From NCBI GenBank assembly GCA_963693315.1, contig OY856186.1, forward strand, positions 373,865,663 to 373,929,662: a DNA stretch of 64,000 nt, given 5' to 3'. Positions 22,723-36,098 of this stretch are shown in pieces. A model generated the notes under the pieces. The model was not told the DNA's origin. It saw only the letters and a list, made by a program, of their open reading frames with translations, and made no database searches. The position numbers and the translations under genes were made by a program. The DNA comes from Diogma glabrata. Taxonomy: Eukaryota > Arthropoda > Insecta > Diptera > Cylindrotomidae. The first letter of the stretch is position 1. Each line of letters begins with the position of its first letter.

Positions 22723-24660
22723 ATATGCTTGCTTAAAATCAACGTAGAGCTGGTGAATGCTGATGTTGTACTCCCAACATATTTCCAGAATCATCCTTAA
22801 GGTAAAACATTGATTTGTGGTTGAAGGGTTGGGGCGAAAACCACACTGATAGTCGCCGATGATAGATTCGGCGAAGGGGATGAGCTGAGCAAGTATGACA
22901 TTAGCTAGTATTTTATATGCAGTGTTCAACAGTGCGATGCCACGATAATTTGCACACTTTAGGCGGTACCTTTTTTTATGTAGCGGAATAATGAGAGCTG
23001 TTTTCCATTCAGCAAGTAGTTCTTCTTGGTCCCAGATTGCAAGAATCAGATCACATATACGTGAGACCAGAGCTGCTCCTCCATTTTTAAACAGTTCCGC
23101 AGGGATTCCATCGATACCTGGTGATTTACTATTTTTTAATTTTTTGATGGCAGCTTCCACTTTTTCTATTGTTGGGTAAGAGACAAAAATCTCCTCACTT
23201 GACGGAGCAATTGCTCTAATAGGATGAACTTCATTTGTCCTATTCAGTAGGTCTTGAAAGTGGGATCTCCATACTGCCAGCACATCACGTTCACTTGTTG
23301 TAAGCTCGTTGTTTCCATTTTTGATGGCTGTAGATCTTGGGTGGAAATCTTTTGTCAGATTCCGCGCATTGGCAAATCACTCTTTCGAATTTCCTTTGAC
23401 TGCATGTTGGTTGATGTTTTCGAAGCAGCTCTTCATATGGTCGCGTTTCTTTTTCCGTAGGAGTTTTGCTGAGGCTTTTCTGGCGCATAGATAATCAGCT
23501 TGGGTGCTTCGGGTGTTCCTTGTTAACCATTTTTCTTGCAGTTTTTATTTGTGCTCAACGCTTTCGCGGCACTCGTCATCTACCATTCGTTACGTGATTT
23601 CGGTGGTCGTTTTTCGTTGTAGTTTGTGCTGCGGATATAATGGTTGATTGAAGCGTTTGCCATTCTTTTTGTATGTTTAATGACATCTAAGGCGGGATGT
23701 CATACTCTTCTATGCTTTGTGTTACAATTATCTATTCAGCGTTTCCGGATGTTTAAATGCTTCGACATTCCAGGGTACGGTCTTTTTTGCTTGTCTATTA
23801 AATGTAGATGACAACTTGCACTTGTACTTAAAGATGACAGGTATATGACCGGTGTCCATATCAGCACCTCTGTATGATCGAACGTCAGTTACACTTGTAG
23901 AGTGTCTCTTAGAAATTGAAGGTCCAGATATATCAAGATCGTTTAAAAAATACTACACAAAAATTTCCAAAATAGGACCAAGAGATCTTTCAACTTTATT
24001 AACATCTTAGAAATCATGACGTGATCAATTTGATTTTCCGTTCTTCCGTCATTTGATTTCCACGTTGCCTTGTGAATTCTCTTATGAGGGAAGAAAGTGC
24101 TAGATATTACTAGATCATATGTCATAGCCAGTTCAGCTGCGCAAAAGCCGTTATTGTTACTAGTATGATGCAAGCTATTAGGGCCGATATATGTTTTAAG
24201 TTCTGCACTTCTACCAATTTGAGCATTGAAGTCACCTACCACGATTTTTATATCGTGCCGTGGGATGTTATTGATGACTTCTTCGAGTTTTAGAAAGACA
24301 TTTCTTTAATGTCATCTACTTTGCCTTCAGTAGGTTCATGGACATTGATGATCGTTCCATTAAATTTTTGCATGCGGTTGCTCATTGTGCATATCCGCAT
24401 TTTAATTGGGCAAAAGTCGATAACATGTTGATTCACGCGACGATGTATGAGAAAACAAACTTCCAATTCTCCTCCATTTTCATACCCTCAATAGTAGAGA
24501 GTGTATTCCTTGGCGGTTTTGTGGATTCCACTCCCTGGCCATCTTAGTTCTTGTAATGCCACTATATCTAGTGTGTAGCTAACGATTTGGTTTGTAAGTT
24601 TTAGTAGATCTCCTGGTCTTCTAAGGCTTAGCACGTTCCAGGTTCCCACTTTTAAATCGT
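22723..24660 (-). pseudogene. RTE-like LINE, EN and partial RT
   Basis: On the minus strand the endonuclease starts near 24650 (SLRRPGDLLKLTNQIV, LDIVALQELRW). It continues at 23943-24242 with the catalytic VGDFNAQIGR and NQIDHVMI and a TWKSNDGRTEN motif. A linker at 23300-23900 is only patchily readable. The RT open frame (22717-23283) has SPGIDGIPAELFK, LIIPLHKK, ANYRGIALLNTAYKILANV, DYQCGFRPNPSTTNQ and LYVDFKQAY. It ends exactly at the copia LTR border at 22722, just short of the first catalytic Asp region, so the rest of the RT was lost. The style is that of endonuclease-RT proteins often annotated as craniofacial development protein 2-like. Confidence 0.85.
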
Positions 24661-24669
24661 AGTCCGGCT

Positions 24670-26405
24670 ACAGTTTGCGAGGTAATACTAAAGCCAGGTA
24701 AACCATCCAATGAACCAGGAAACTATCACCCAATTGACCTTTTGAGCACCTGCTACAAAATGATAGAACGACTCATATACAACCGTATCGCACCGATATT
24801 GAATGACCAGACCCCAGTCGAACAAGCTGGTTTCCGTCCCAACCGCAGTTGCAGTGATCAACTGCTCGCTTTAACATCCTATATCGAAGCTGGGTATCAA
24901 AAACAATTAAATTCGCAGTATTCATCGATCTCACTGCAGCATATGATACGGTCTGGCGAATTGGGATTATATATAAGTTGTTCAATGCAATACCTTGTAG
25001 CACCATCTCACGTTTAATTAACAACCTGCTGAGTAATCGTGTATTCAATGATCATCTAAGTAATTCCTGTAGTAGGCCCAAAATGCTTAACAATGGTTTG
25101 CCACAGGGTTCCGTCCTGGCACCATTACTTTTTAATTTGTACATCAATGACATTCCTGACACAATATCAAAGAAATTTGGCTACGCTGATGATTGGACCC
25201 TGGCCACTCAAAACAAAGACATGGGTGTCTTAGAAGATTTGCTCTCAACTGCCCTGGCGATAATGAATGACTATTTTCGAACGTAGAGCTTATTTCCTAA
25301 TCTAAGTAAAACCGAGAGTTCTTGTTTCCACTTAAACAACAAACTGGCAAAACACGAACTATTAGTGTTATTTAACGGTGCTGTTATTAAATACAATCAA
25401 CAGCCAAAGTACCTGGGCCTTACTCTCGATAGAACTCTTTCTTTTAAACTCCATTTAGAGAATACGTCAAAAAAACTTAAAACGAGGAACAATATATTGC
25501 ACAAACTAACAGGCTCGATATGGGGTGCTACTCCAGTCAACCTTCGCACAACTGCTCTAAGTCACGTTTACTCAGTGGCTGAGTACGGCGCACCAGTCTG
25601 GTTAAATAGCACACATACTCAAAAAGTTGACTGTCAGCTGCATGCGTGATGCGTACAATAAGTGGTACTGTCATGTCCACTCCTTTACCTTGGCTCCCTG
25701 TGTTAAACAATATCGCTCCACTTGCACTCAGACGCTCGCATACGCTCATGCGTGAACATAAAAAGGTAACCAACAACATCACGTTCCCTTGCACGAATGT
25801 TACGGTGACCACGTTAGCCGTCGATTGAAGTCAAGAAAGCATTCACACAAAACTGCCAGCAACCTGCTAACTAATTTTAATATCTTGGACACCTCCTGGA
25901 ATCATTACAACACAACTGGGCTTTCTATTACTAGCCCGACTTCTATTCAACCCGGTTTCGATCTGCCACGCCAAACCTGGACTACACTAAACCGAATAAA
26001 AACGAATCATGGACGTTGTACTGATTCTTTCTACAAGTGGGGTATTTCAGAGTCCCCTCAATGTGACTGCGGAGCTCCACAACAAACCATAAAACACATT
26101 GCAACTGTGTATCCAATTCGACGATACAATGGCGACATCTTAGACATCCATATGGCAACTCTCATTGTAGTAGCGTGGAAAGACTCACTCGATGTAAACA
26201 TCTAATGTTCAAATGTACTGCTCAATGTTCAAATATTTTACTTTTTAATTTTTAACTAAAAGACGCGCAATTGATTTGCAATTGTAAGCTCATTTAATGT
26301 GTATTCATGTTTTCTTTTAGGTAGATTTCATAGTAAAATCTACATATTTTAAGTTTTATTTTTATTCTTTTTAATGTGTCACAACAAAAACCATACGCTA
26401 AATAA
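24670..26405 (+). pseudogene. Jockey-like LINE, RT to 3' UTR, 5'-truncated
   Basis: RT motifs run through several frames: PGNYHPIDLLSTCYKMIERL near 24715, EQAGFRPNRSCSDQLLAL near 24818, LPQGSVLAPLLFNLYINDI near 25098, and the catalytic core FGYADDWTLAT near 25178 (YADD). The thumb follows (QPKYLGLTLDRTLSFKLHL). The C-terminal region at 25789-26205 has TLNRIKTNHGRC, SFYKWGISESPQCDCG and IKHIA, a Cys/His putative zinc-binding tail. Frameshifts occur near 25010, 25290, 25645 and 25790. The 3' UTR to about 26405 ends CGCTAAATAAAA. Its 3' 800 bases recur inverted at 42190-42989. It abuts the 5' end of the minus-strand RTE-like element. Confidence 0.88.
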
Positions 26406-27012
26406 AACGTCACTTAAAAATTGATATTATTGAAGTCGATAAAAAAGGTCACGACTAAAACTAAAAATTCTGAAACGAAAAAACACCAAAACTAAAAAAA
26501 CTTACATTTTACGTTCTTCAATTTCACAAAAACAATTAAAGACGTTTGAAATAGTACATTATAGAACAAGGTTGAGAAGTAAGCTATTATTGACCGAGAA
26601 CTTTTAGATCCTGAGGCGCGTAGCGCCGAGGGATATAATGTTCGAGGTCTATATTAGTCTTCTCAACCGAGCTATATATAGAATTTTTTTAACTACTAAC
26701 CCTAATTATCATATTTGCTTTGATTAGATTTTGATATTAGTCATTTTCCATTTCATTTTTTAAATATCTTAAAGTATCAAGAAGCCTGGAAGTTTAGTTT
26801 CATACAAATAAAACGAAATAAAGGAATGCAATTATTAATTGTTTGTGTTTTTTTGTTCATTTCAATTAAAAATAAAGGAAAATTTGTCGTTATTAACCTA
26901 GGCAATGTTTTGCTATTAATATTGACCTAGCTTGAGAAAAATGACTTCTCATTGGGGCATTCGAGTGAATAATGACGATTTCTCAAGTTAGTAGTTAAAA
27001 AAAATTATTATC
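26406..27012. repeat. palindromic block with inverted short termini
   Basis: 26566-26690 folds on itself (GGTTGAGAAG..GACCGAG against CTCGGTTGAGAAGACTAATA on the other strand) around a G+C-rich core CCTGAGGCGCGTAGCGCCGAGGG. A second pair, TTTTTTAACTACTAAC at 26684 and GTTAGTAGTTAAAAAA at 26987, brackets about 300 bases. No gene. Confidence 0.6.
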
Positions 27013-27039
27013 ACATGAAAAATTGAGGCGAATATTTGT

Positions 27040-28090
27040 TTTTTTATTTTTTATTTCTATTATTTTTTTTTTAAACAGGGGGTCTGATTGTATTGATTGA
27101 ATTGATTTCAAAAAATTATAACATGTTCAAAAATTCAAACTTTTTCCAAAATTCCAAAACTTATAATAAAATTATAAAATCCCAACTTACTTCATAATTC
27201 CAAAAATATTCAAGAGAATTGCAAAAATTCTAGCTTTTTTCATAATACCAAAAATATTCTAAAAATTATAACAATATCAAAACATTAAACTTTTTTTCAA
27301 GATTCTAAAACTATTCCAAAAATTATTACAAAATCAAATATATAAACTTTTACCAAAATTCCAAAAATTATAATAAAATCAAAAATTTAAACTTATTTTT
27401 CAACTGTTCCTGGTATCCAGAAGTAGTTGAATCTGGAATCACGCCAAAAATTACTCAAGAAACATTTCCCTAATAATTACAACTTTTGTTAAAAAACGAC
27501 ATTTAATCTGCAACAACTTGATATTTTCCAACTGTTCCTATAAGTTGGAAGGGGTTGAAACTGAATAGAACCATATTCCATGTCCAATTTTATGTTCAGT
27601 TATATTTCATGTCATACAAATAATTACTTATATGTTTTATATCTTTATAATCGAAAATGTTTCCCATAATATGTTTCTCAAAAAATTGGGAAACAAAATA
27701 TATGAAAATCATTCTTTTGACACACTTAACGATATTTTTTTGATACACTTATAACACAATAATCAAGGTTCTGGTCTCACATACAGATGCCGATAATCAA
27801 GATTTCTCCAGATTCAAAATTACCACTGAAAATAAACGTTTTTTAAGCAAAAAATATGAAAATTGCTTTTTTTGACACCCTTTCGGTACAGTTATCAAAC
27901 CCATCGTCATTTTGGCTCTTACCATTAAAAAAACCTATTTTTAGAAAACACGGACAGGACATTTTTTTGCTTTTTTGGAAAAAAAGTCGAGAAATGCCAA
28001 AAAAGTGGGGGTAAGATTTTCACTTTTGGCTCGAGATTGTAATCTTTCAGACCGAAGTAAAATTACCTTATTTTCTCATGTTGTGTTTTT
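27040..28090 (-). repeat. repeat C, copy 1 (inverted relative to 40585-41880)
   Basis: It holds AAAATTCCAAAA / TTATAATAAAATCAAAAATT units and then TTTGACACACTTAACGATAT, TGGTCTCACATACAGATGCC, CGAGAAATGCC..AAAAGTGGGGGTAAG and CTTTCAGACCGAAGTAA. All have reverse-complement counterparts in the same order at 40585-41880. This copy has one unit of the region that is a 140-bp tandem array in the other. No coding capacity. Confidence 0.75.
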
Positions 28091-30414
28091 ACGATTGCTT
28101 AGATTCACTGTTGTTGCTTGGATTTAAAAATTTTGTTTAAAGTAATAAAAAATCAAAACAAGGACAATTTGTTGAAGAGAACGTATGAAACCCAGTTTCT
28201 ATAAAAACAAGAGGAATTATAAGAACATTAAAGAGAAATTAGTAAAGACTGTAGCTAGTGGACATGTTAATTGCTAAATTAAATCGTGTTAACTAAACGT
28301 AATTCAGAACATAAATATATCAGAATATTTTGGAAGAAATTTTTGCAATTTTTAAATTCACTGATGATTTAAATTGTTGGTACCACAAGAATAACATGAA
28401 CTGAAAATGCTTGCAACCAAATCATCAAAGAAAATATACTACGATAAACTAAAACTGGATGATTGTAGTAGAAACTAGCACAAGATCGAAATTTTGAGAT
28501 TCTTGCTTCAAGCATTGTAAACTATAAATCAACTTTAATGAATGAAAATTTTTTACTTTTGTACGATAAAATGATGAACTAAATTCATTTGTTGATATGC
28601 GCCATTTCAAAATGAATGCTAACAGTGATCCGACTGAAGCTGACTGAAGCTGACTCACCATTTAGATTATATTTAAAAAATAAATGATGAATTGCCGTGC
28701 TGTGACCTAAAAGATATATTGTACTCCATCTATCTGCTCCTTGGTTAATACGCCGTTAGAGCTCACCATCCAAATTCACCATCTTTACCAATTTCAGGAT
28801 AGGGAAAGGTTCCATGTATTCAGGTCATTCTCGTAATACAGTCAGTCATTATATACATAGGATAGCAATCTTAATGTTCCAATAATTTTTCTTCAGGCTT
28901 AATTTACACATTTTTCGATTGCGTGAATTTTTGTCTGGAAGACACTGTGGTATGCAATTGGTTCCATGTTTTTCCTTCGGTGCATTTGTGTTTGTTGGTG
29001 GCGTGTATTTGGTGCTTGCTCCATATACACCGAAACCTACACCTATACTTCAGATCTAGAATCAGCCGTATATCATTTGATAATTTGATTACATCATTGC
29101 TCATTGCTCAAATTTCGGGATGCTTTTTTTGGTTGTACTCTTAGGAGGATACCTAGTAGAATCTCTAGACGCAGTAAATCATGTCTTAATTGGCCACAGA
29201 GATATATGCAACCATCTGCATTTTTCGTATGTTTCTGTACAATTCTTTCTTTTCAGCGTTGATCTGCAATCTACTGCTCCTCGCAACTGTCCCATGCGTG
29301 ATGACTGGTCCCACTTCCATGGCAAACAACCCCTTTCAGAAAACTAGGGCACTCCCCTGACTTCTGCCTACCAGAATTTTGCATACCATGGTGCACCACC
29401 GTCTTCACATGGTTTCTTCACAGGAGCTTATTAGTTATGGTTAATATCCCTGATATTTTTCTTACTGTTCACATACATGTCTAGGTATCCTCCTAGGTAT
29501 TTTTACAGTATGGTTTCTATTCATCTACCCATTTTGTTTACGTGTGACTATCTCACAAAGGAGATCTTACCAGAGTACAATTGCGTACATTGCCTATTTA
29601 AACACGAAAAATGTAAAACTTATGGGTCTGTGAGAGTACTTACTTATATTGTTAGGTATTACAAAACCGTACTCCACGAAATCGTGTCCCTCTGCTCTTT
29701 TACAGTAAAGTAATTAGGCAACTGAATTCATATGATATGGTGATTGTAAGGTTTACCTCTGCTAAAGTTTGTTCCAGCGCGACATAGTGTTTAGTTGTCG
29801 CTCAATGTTTTAAACCCTACCTTGTTGTTTTAAAACGCCGAGAAGGAAATATTTCATTTTATTGTCTGACGAAAAAGGTTCACTTAAGACTCCAGTTTGT
29901 TATGAACAGTCATATACCAATATTTCCTTTCGTTAGGTCCAACATCTGATGCTTGTCGATTTAATAAAAGTGGGTGAATGCCTAACGTTGAACACACTAA
30001 ATTGAATACACTAAATTTTATAAAGTATTATAACTACAACTCAATGTGAGCATTGAATATCATACCCTTATTGTATATTTTTAAGCTTTTGTCACTTTTT
30101 CTTCCACTTTCCCCTTGGTATTGTAAGTTATACATTAAATTAAAATAAGGAAAATAAAATTAAATAAGGAAAAATTTAAGAAAACTTAGAAAAACCAATA
30201 TCAATAACAAGTAAAATTGGAATCTAAATTTTTCAGATAAGAAAATTTTTATTATTATTATTATTATAAATTTATTTATTTTTATGTTTCTGTGTGTTTG
30301 TTAGGTACTTGGATTAATATTCAGGCAGTAAACTTAGTCCTAGTAACAAGTTTGCCCAACTGCATGAACAATTTTTCCTTTTGGTGATATAATAGATCTA
30401 AGTTTTTGTCGGGG
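28091..30414. other. gene-free block
   Basis: No recognisable gene or element. Open frames at 28904-29347 and 29477-29713 lack family motifs. TAGGAGGATACCTAG near 29144 and CTAGGTATCCTCCTA near 29481 form a short inverted pair 330 bases apart. The section at 29250-29440 is more G+C-rich and may be an unrecognised repeat. Confidence 0.45.
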
Positions 30415-30470
30415 ATCCAACAAAGCATCTGGGCCAGATTGTATTCCTTCAATTATTCTAAAAACATTTA
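30415..30470 (+). pseudogene. scrap of Jockey/CR1-like RT
   Basis: About 50 bases encode NKASGPDCIPSIILKTF, almost the same as NKASGPDNIPPIILKTF at 32068-32118 of the element that follows. It sits about 240 bases upstream of the endonuclease start, so it is out of place and probably marks an earlier insertion or template switch. Confidence 0.8.
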
Positions 30471-30708
30471 TCAGTTTTGGCGTTTTCTGTTGATTGTTTA
30501 CCTTTTATTGTTTCAATTTCTATTATGATTTCACAGTTCAATTGCGATTTCAGAGTTTAGATTGTCGATTTGGCAGCTGGAACTTAGACTTAGATTCAAG
30601 TTTTCGGGCTGTTGATTTGTCAGTTTGGATTTTGTTTTTATATTGAATGCAATTAAGGCTTTTCTTTAAGGTTTAAGGTTTATTAAGGTTTATAAACGTT
30701 GAGTTAAA

Positions 30709-33610
30709 ATGTCTGAATTATCAATCAATTTTACAAACATAAGAGGTTTGAACATCAATCTCAACTCGGTCCACCAATATCTTGAACGTTGCCGTCCTGA
30801 TATTCTTTTTTTAACAGAAACGATTATCAGTGGGAGAGCCGTAACATTAGATAATGGTAAATATATTTGTCCTAATTATGATTTAGAATCTTCATTCTAT
30901 AACAAACATGGTGTTTGCGCTTATGTTCGAAATTCTATTCCATATGTGAGGATTAAAAAATTTGAATTAAACACTAAACACCATAATATGGTATCTTTAA
31001 AAATTTGTTGCCCTAATCAAACTTTGTTTGTTTTTGGATTGTATCGTTCTCCTAATTCACCTGAGAACATTAATTTATTTCATGATCTGTCTGAAAAGAT
31101 AGATAGGTTAGCTCAGTATCCTAATGCTAAGTTTATTCTTCTAGGTGACTTTAATGTTCATAATAAAGGATGGCTCATACACAGCTCATCTACTGATGAG
31201 ATAGGTAAACAGGCTGAGCTCTTTGCTCTTTATCATAATTTCACTCAGATAATAGACCAGCCTACCAGAGTTCCTGACATTCCTGGACAAAGTAGCAACT
31301 TACTTGACTTATTTTTGACAAATGATCCATGCTTAGTACAATTTAAAGTATCAGAGCCTTTAGGTGGGTCAGATCATAATTTGATCTCCACTAAATTAAA
31401 TATACAAATTCCTAAACAATTTAAAGCGAATCCCCGTCTTGTTTGGGATTACAAAGCGGCGGATTGGCAAGGACTTAAAATCTTCTTCAAACGCTTTCCT
31501 TGGAAACATAGTTGTCTTACAGGCCAAGATCCAAACATTGCTGCTATTAATTTTTCTGAAATTATAGGTGAAGGCATGCGTAGATTTATTCCTAATAAAT
31601 TGATCATTCCGAAGGTTGACCTATGGTTTTCGAGTAAATGCAAAAAAGCAATTAAAGCTAAAAAAAAGGCTTTTCGAAAGTTTTTCCAAAACAAAACTGA
31701 TGAAAACCTTAGAGAGTATCGAAAAGAGAGGAATTTATGTAGGAAACTAATAGATGGAGAGAAAAATCTATTTAATTTGAAAAAAGCTTCTAAATTTGCT
31801 GAGCGTAACTTCTGGATCGCGTAACTTCTTTAAAGCCGCTAAGACTATCCAAGGCAATTTCTGTAAATCTTCTCTTCCTCCTCTTATTGATAGAGATATA
31901 CCTATTATTGACCCAAAAGAAAAGGCTAATTTGCTAGGACATATTTTTTCTATAAATTCTACCTTAGTCGAACCCAATTTCCAACCTAACCTATTCCTAA
32001 AGCATCGCTCAAAATGAAGCGAATAATTTTTCGTAAAAACATTATTCGAAAAATGCTTTTACAAATTAATACCAACAAGGCATCTGGGCCTGATAATATT
32101 CCTCCAATTATACTTAAAACGTTTGCTAGGGAGCTAGCACCTATCCTCACTAAAATATTTTATTTGTCTTATAAGAAAGGGATTTTTCCTGTAATATGGA
32201 AAATTGCTAGTGTACAGCCAGTAGCAAAAAAGGGTAGCAAAACTGACCCATCCAATTACAGACCCATTTCAATTTTGTCAGTAGTGTCTAAAGTTTTTGA
32301 GAAATATATAAATTTTAATTTAATGAGCTTCTTAGAGTCTTCCAAATTACTTAATGAAAGACAATACGGCTTCCGAAAAGGAAGAGCAACAGGAGATTTG
32401 CTTTCGTTTGTTACTCATCTTTGGAACAGATCCCTTGAAAACTTTGGTGAGACTTTCGGTGTTGCTCTTGATATTTCCAAAGCATTTGACAAAGTTTGGC
32501 ACAAAAATCTTATATGCAAGTTGAGATGTTATGGCTTAGATGAGCCACTAATTTCCTGGATACAAAGCTTTATATCTGAGCGAAAATTTCGAGTCAATGT
32601 TGACGGTATTTCATCGGATGTATTTTCGACTAATGCAGGCGTTCCTCAAGGTTCCGCTTTGTCCCCAACTCTTTTTCTTATCTATATTAATGACTTGTTG
32701 GTTTCAACAATTAATCCTATCCATAGCTTTGCTGATGATAGCACTTTTCATGCATCTCATGTTGCACCTAGATCGTATTCGCCTTTAGCGCTTAATAACT
32801 GTAGATCAAATTTGATAGATTCAATAAACGTTGATCTTAAAACTATCTTTGATTGGGGTGTTACTAACAGTGTTGAATTCAATACGTCCAAAACACAAGT
32901 TTGCCATTTTTCAAGATTATCAACACCTAACCCTTTTCCATTGAAGTTTGATTCCAACGTTTTGATAGAGAAAGAGTCCGTGAAACTTCTAGGAGTTGAG
33001 GTTGAAAATAATATGAAATGGAATTCTCATATTTTTACCCTAGCAAAAAGCGCTGTTCAAAAATTGGGGTTTTTGGGACGATGTCGTAAGTTTTTCAGTA
33101 GCGAACAGCTTTTAATATACAAATCTTTTATACAATATTTTATACAATATTTTAATATACAAATCTTTTATACGTCCCTGTATGGAATATTGTTCTCACA
33201 TATGGGGTGGAGCATACTTATGTAGTTTGAAGTGTCTTGATTCTGTACAGCGGAGAGCAGTTAAATTGATTGGTAACTCAAATCTTACTAATGACCTTGA
33301 TTCCTTGCAGCATAGAAGAAATGTTGCTGATTTGACGATTTTCTACAAATATTTCATGGATGAACGGGTTTCTGAAGAGATCAAATCGATTTTACCTAAG
33401 TCTGCAAACCTATCGCATCATACCAGAGCATCGGTAGCGGCCCATCCTTTTACGGTTCAAATTATTAGATGTAGAACTGTAGCCTTCCAGCGCGACTTTT
33501 TCAACAGAGTCTCCCATCTCTGGAATTCATTACCTTCGTGGGTTTTCCCTGATAACTTTAACCCGCAAAAGTTCAAAGTCGGCGTTCATAAATTTCTAAA
33601 AGAAACTTAA
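30709..33610 (+). pseudogene. Jockey/CR1-like LINE ORF2, nearly full length
   Basis: This would be the endonuclease-reverse transcriptase that nicks target DNA and primes cDNA on the cut end. The endonuclease fills 30709-31400: INFTNIRGLNIN, FLTETIISG, LLGDFNVHNKGW (catalytic Asp/Asn) and GGSDHNLIS. The linker and RT follow: NKASGPDNIPPIILKTF, NYRPISILSVVSKVFEKY, YGFRKGRATGDLL, ALDISKAFDKVWH, GVPQGSALSPTLFLIYINDLL and SFADDSTF, where FADD replaces YADD. The tail is LDSVQRRAVKLIG...LWNSLPSWVFPDNF. It is broken by frameshifts at about 31805 (a duplicated GTAACTTCT) and about 32010, and by a small duplication at 33118-33170. No ORF1 is seen upstream. Confidence 0.93.
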
Positions 33611-33731
33611 TTCTCAATTGATTATAATCCCTAGTTGGCATGGTATCTTCGGATATTCAGAGACGTTAATGTATAATTAATTATATTAACACTAAACATG
33701 CCTAACTTCCAATAAAAAAAAAAAAAAAAAA
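33611..33731 (+). mobile_element. 3' UTR and poly(A) end of the Jockey/CR1-like LINE
   Basis: The UTR carries TGGTATCTTCGGATATTCA, shared with the older copy near 3445, then CCAATAAAA and a run of 19 A at 33713-33731. The A-run marks the 3' end of the retrotransposed copy. Confidence 0.85.
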
Positions 33732-34576
33732 TTTAGACTGCCTTCTATCCAAGTGGATTCGGGAATAATCTATTTAAATTGCCACCTTGCCTGAATGATC
33801 TTTGGCTGGTCACTAATCGGCCCATATGCTAGTTGTATGGTATTACCCGCCTCACAACTAGATCGTTTGCTTAGTACACCATGTAAGGTTATCATGTTGT
33901 GCATGAAGTGACAAAACTCTGGTAAGAAACATGTGCTGTGCAAGAGAATGTTTACCTGGAAGGTAGAGTTGTGAAGTTACTCAACGCTTAGTGGAACGCT
34001 ACAAAATGTTTGGTAGCTAAAATTATAGCGAAGAAGCGGTTTGTTGAAAATTTTGGGGAACAGTGTCTTCTGATTTCGAGTTATTTATGATAGAATAAAA
34101 ATGTTCAAATTTGATTGGTTTTTTTAAAATTGTTGCCCATTGAAAACTTATTACACAAAACACAATAAAATGTCACGAAAATAATAATTTAAAATGATAA
34201 TTTTACAAACTTAATTTGGACAATTAATTAGTTAAACAATGTACATTGTTTTAATGTGGCTAAAACTTGTGGATAAAAATTTCATTCGATCGAACAGATT
34301 AATCGATGTTTTCTTGACGAACATTTTCCATCTTTGTTTCTTTTTCTAAATATATTGGTCACATTTACGTCCAATAATTATTCAGAATTTCTATCACTGG
34401 AAATGCATTTGAGATCATGAAATACAATTATGTTAAATGAGAAAGCATTTTGTCTCCATAAAAGAGGATCTCTTACATACTATTTCTACTCATATTACAG
34501 AAATTCAATACACATACCAACGCGAAAATCATACACTACAATTTTACATTCAATAAATTACCCAATTACTATTATT
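33732..34576. other. gene-free block
   Basis: No gene recognised. The first 300 bases are less A+T-rich than the rest and may be an old element. A 76-codon frame at 34430-34660 runs into the hAT-type terminus and is probably chance. Confidence 0.4.
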
Positions 34577-35036
34577 CAGTGGCGTAGCCAGAATTTTCCA
34601 TTGGGGGTTTTATTAATAATTCATTACAATAATATATACTTCATTTTAATGTTTCCTTAATTTTAATTTTTTTAATTAATGATTTTTTAAAAAATAGATT
34701 AATGATTTTTTTTAACTATCTTAAATTATTTTTAATTAACTTTACTAAAACAAATATCGAATAATTTTTATTTAAAAAAAAAAAGAAAGCAGTGTTAAGG
34801 ACTGCCGATAGAAGTGAAAACTTAAATCTGTGAAATAGTTGTGTTTTTTGGTATCTTCCAATTATTGTAGCATCGCAAATTAAAATTTCAGAATGTTTAA
34901 ATTAAAATCATTAAAATTATTTTGGGTTTCATATCTATCAGCACTCCATCCAAGTAACTATTATATACATTTTTATATTTAAAATAATCAAAGCATATCA
35001 TATAAAAATTTGCGTCTATCAACACCTTATAAAGCA

Positions 35037-35352
35037 TGTCGTTGTGGGACCTTGTTCTTAAAAGTTGTTTATGCGTTGTTGTGACACACTTTGTAATTTC
35101 TACTACCAAACACATTTTATTTTAAAAAAAATAGCGTATAATCAAAGAATATTCCATAACTTAGAGTAAGGGATGGTATCGTTAATTGAAAATACTTCAT
35201 CCGCCAGCACCCCTAAGATATCACTTTGGCTAATGAGATTGCACTGCTATTGCCAGTGGTATACGATATCTTAAGATAACTCATATGCCAATAGCAGGGA
35301 CTAAAGTTCGCGTGGTTGTACACCCATAGATCAACAATTTTAAATTTTACAA
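35037..35352 (+). repeat. foldback-arm copy plus repeat A copy 2
   Basis: 35037-35115 resembles the arm at 7436-7515 (GTTGTGGGACC, TCTTAAAAG, GTTGTTGTGACACA). 35137-35352 aligns with repeat A at 1655-1845 (GAATATTCCATA, GCCAGTGGTATACGATATC, CCAATAGCAGGGA). The two families join directly here, so they may be parts of one longer element. Confidence 0.6.
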
Positions 35353-36098
35353 ATCATCCTGCGGAAAGCTAAGTAAATTCTTTGGTATTAATGCGAATTG
35401 TTGCCGTTTGCAAATCACTATCGGCTAAGTGCCACCAGTTTAATTATTTTATTTATCATGATTGCCATCCATGTTTAATCATACATAAGCTATACTTCTT
35501 TGTATAGAATTTATGCGATTTCCGTCTCGTAACTGTGAGCTTAAAATCGATATAATCGATGTTATCAAGTATCAAGTTACAAGTATTAAGTGTTCACTTA
35601 ATTTTAGAAACATGTATTTGTACAATTCCAAACCAACAAAATATTTTTTGAAGATGATAAAATTTGTAAATTCATTCTGTGTTAATTTAAATTGAAATAC
35701 ATATAATTTTGATATACAAATGTAATTGTTTCAGGTTATCCTATCTTTCTTACGTTATTTTTAATTTCATAAAAATAATGTTCAACAAAAAAAAAACATT
35801 GATCAAAGCAAACTACCGTTTAAAACGATAGTTAAATAAAAAGCAAATTAAGTGTACACAACAACTTCCCAAATTTTCATGATGATTAATGTATTAATAC
35901 ATAAAGAACAAACAGACATAATTTAAATTTTATATATATTCAATATTTATTTAGCATGATGACTCGAATGCAAATTGCATAAGACAGTAGCAATATAACT
36001 TTGAAAAACTGCGTTACAGATCAATTTTTTAAAATTCGTAAAAAGAAATTTTTATTATTTTTGTGAATTCATTAATAAAAAAAAATAATTTTAATGGT

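Noticed and set aside
22991..23494. Plus-strand frames at 22991-23179, 23254-23460 and 23309-23494
   Set aside because: They are antisense shadows of the RTE-like LINE on the minus strand.
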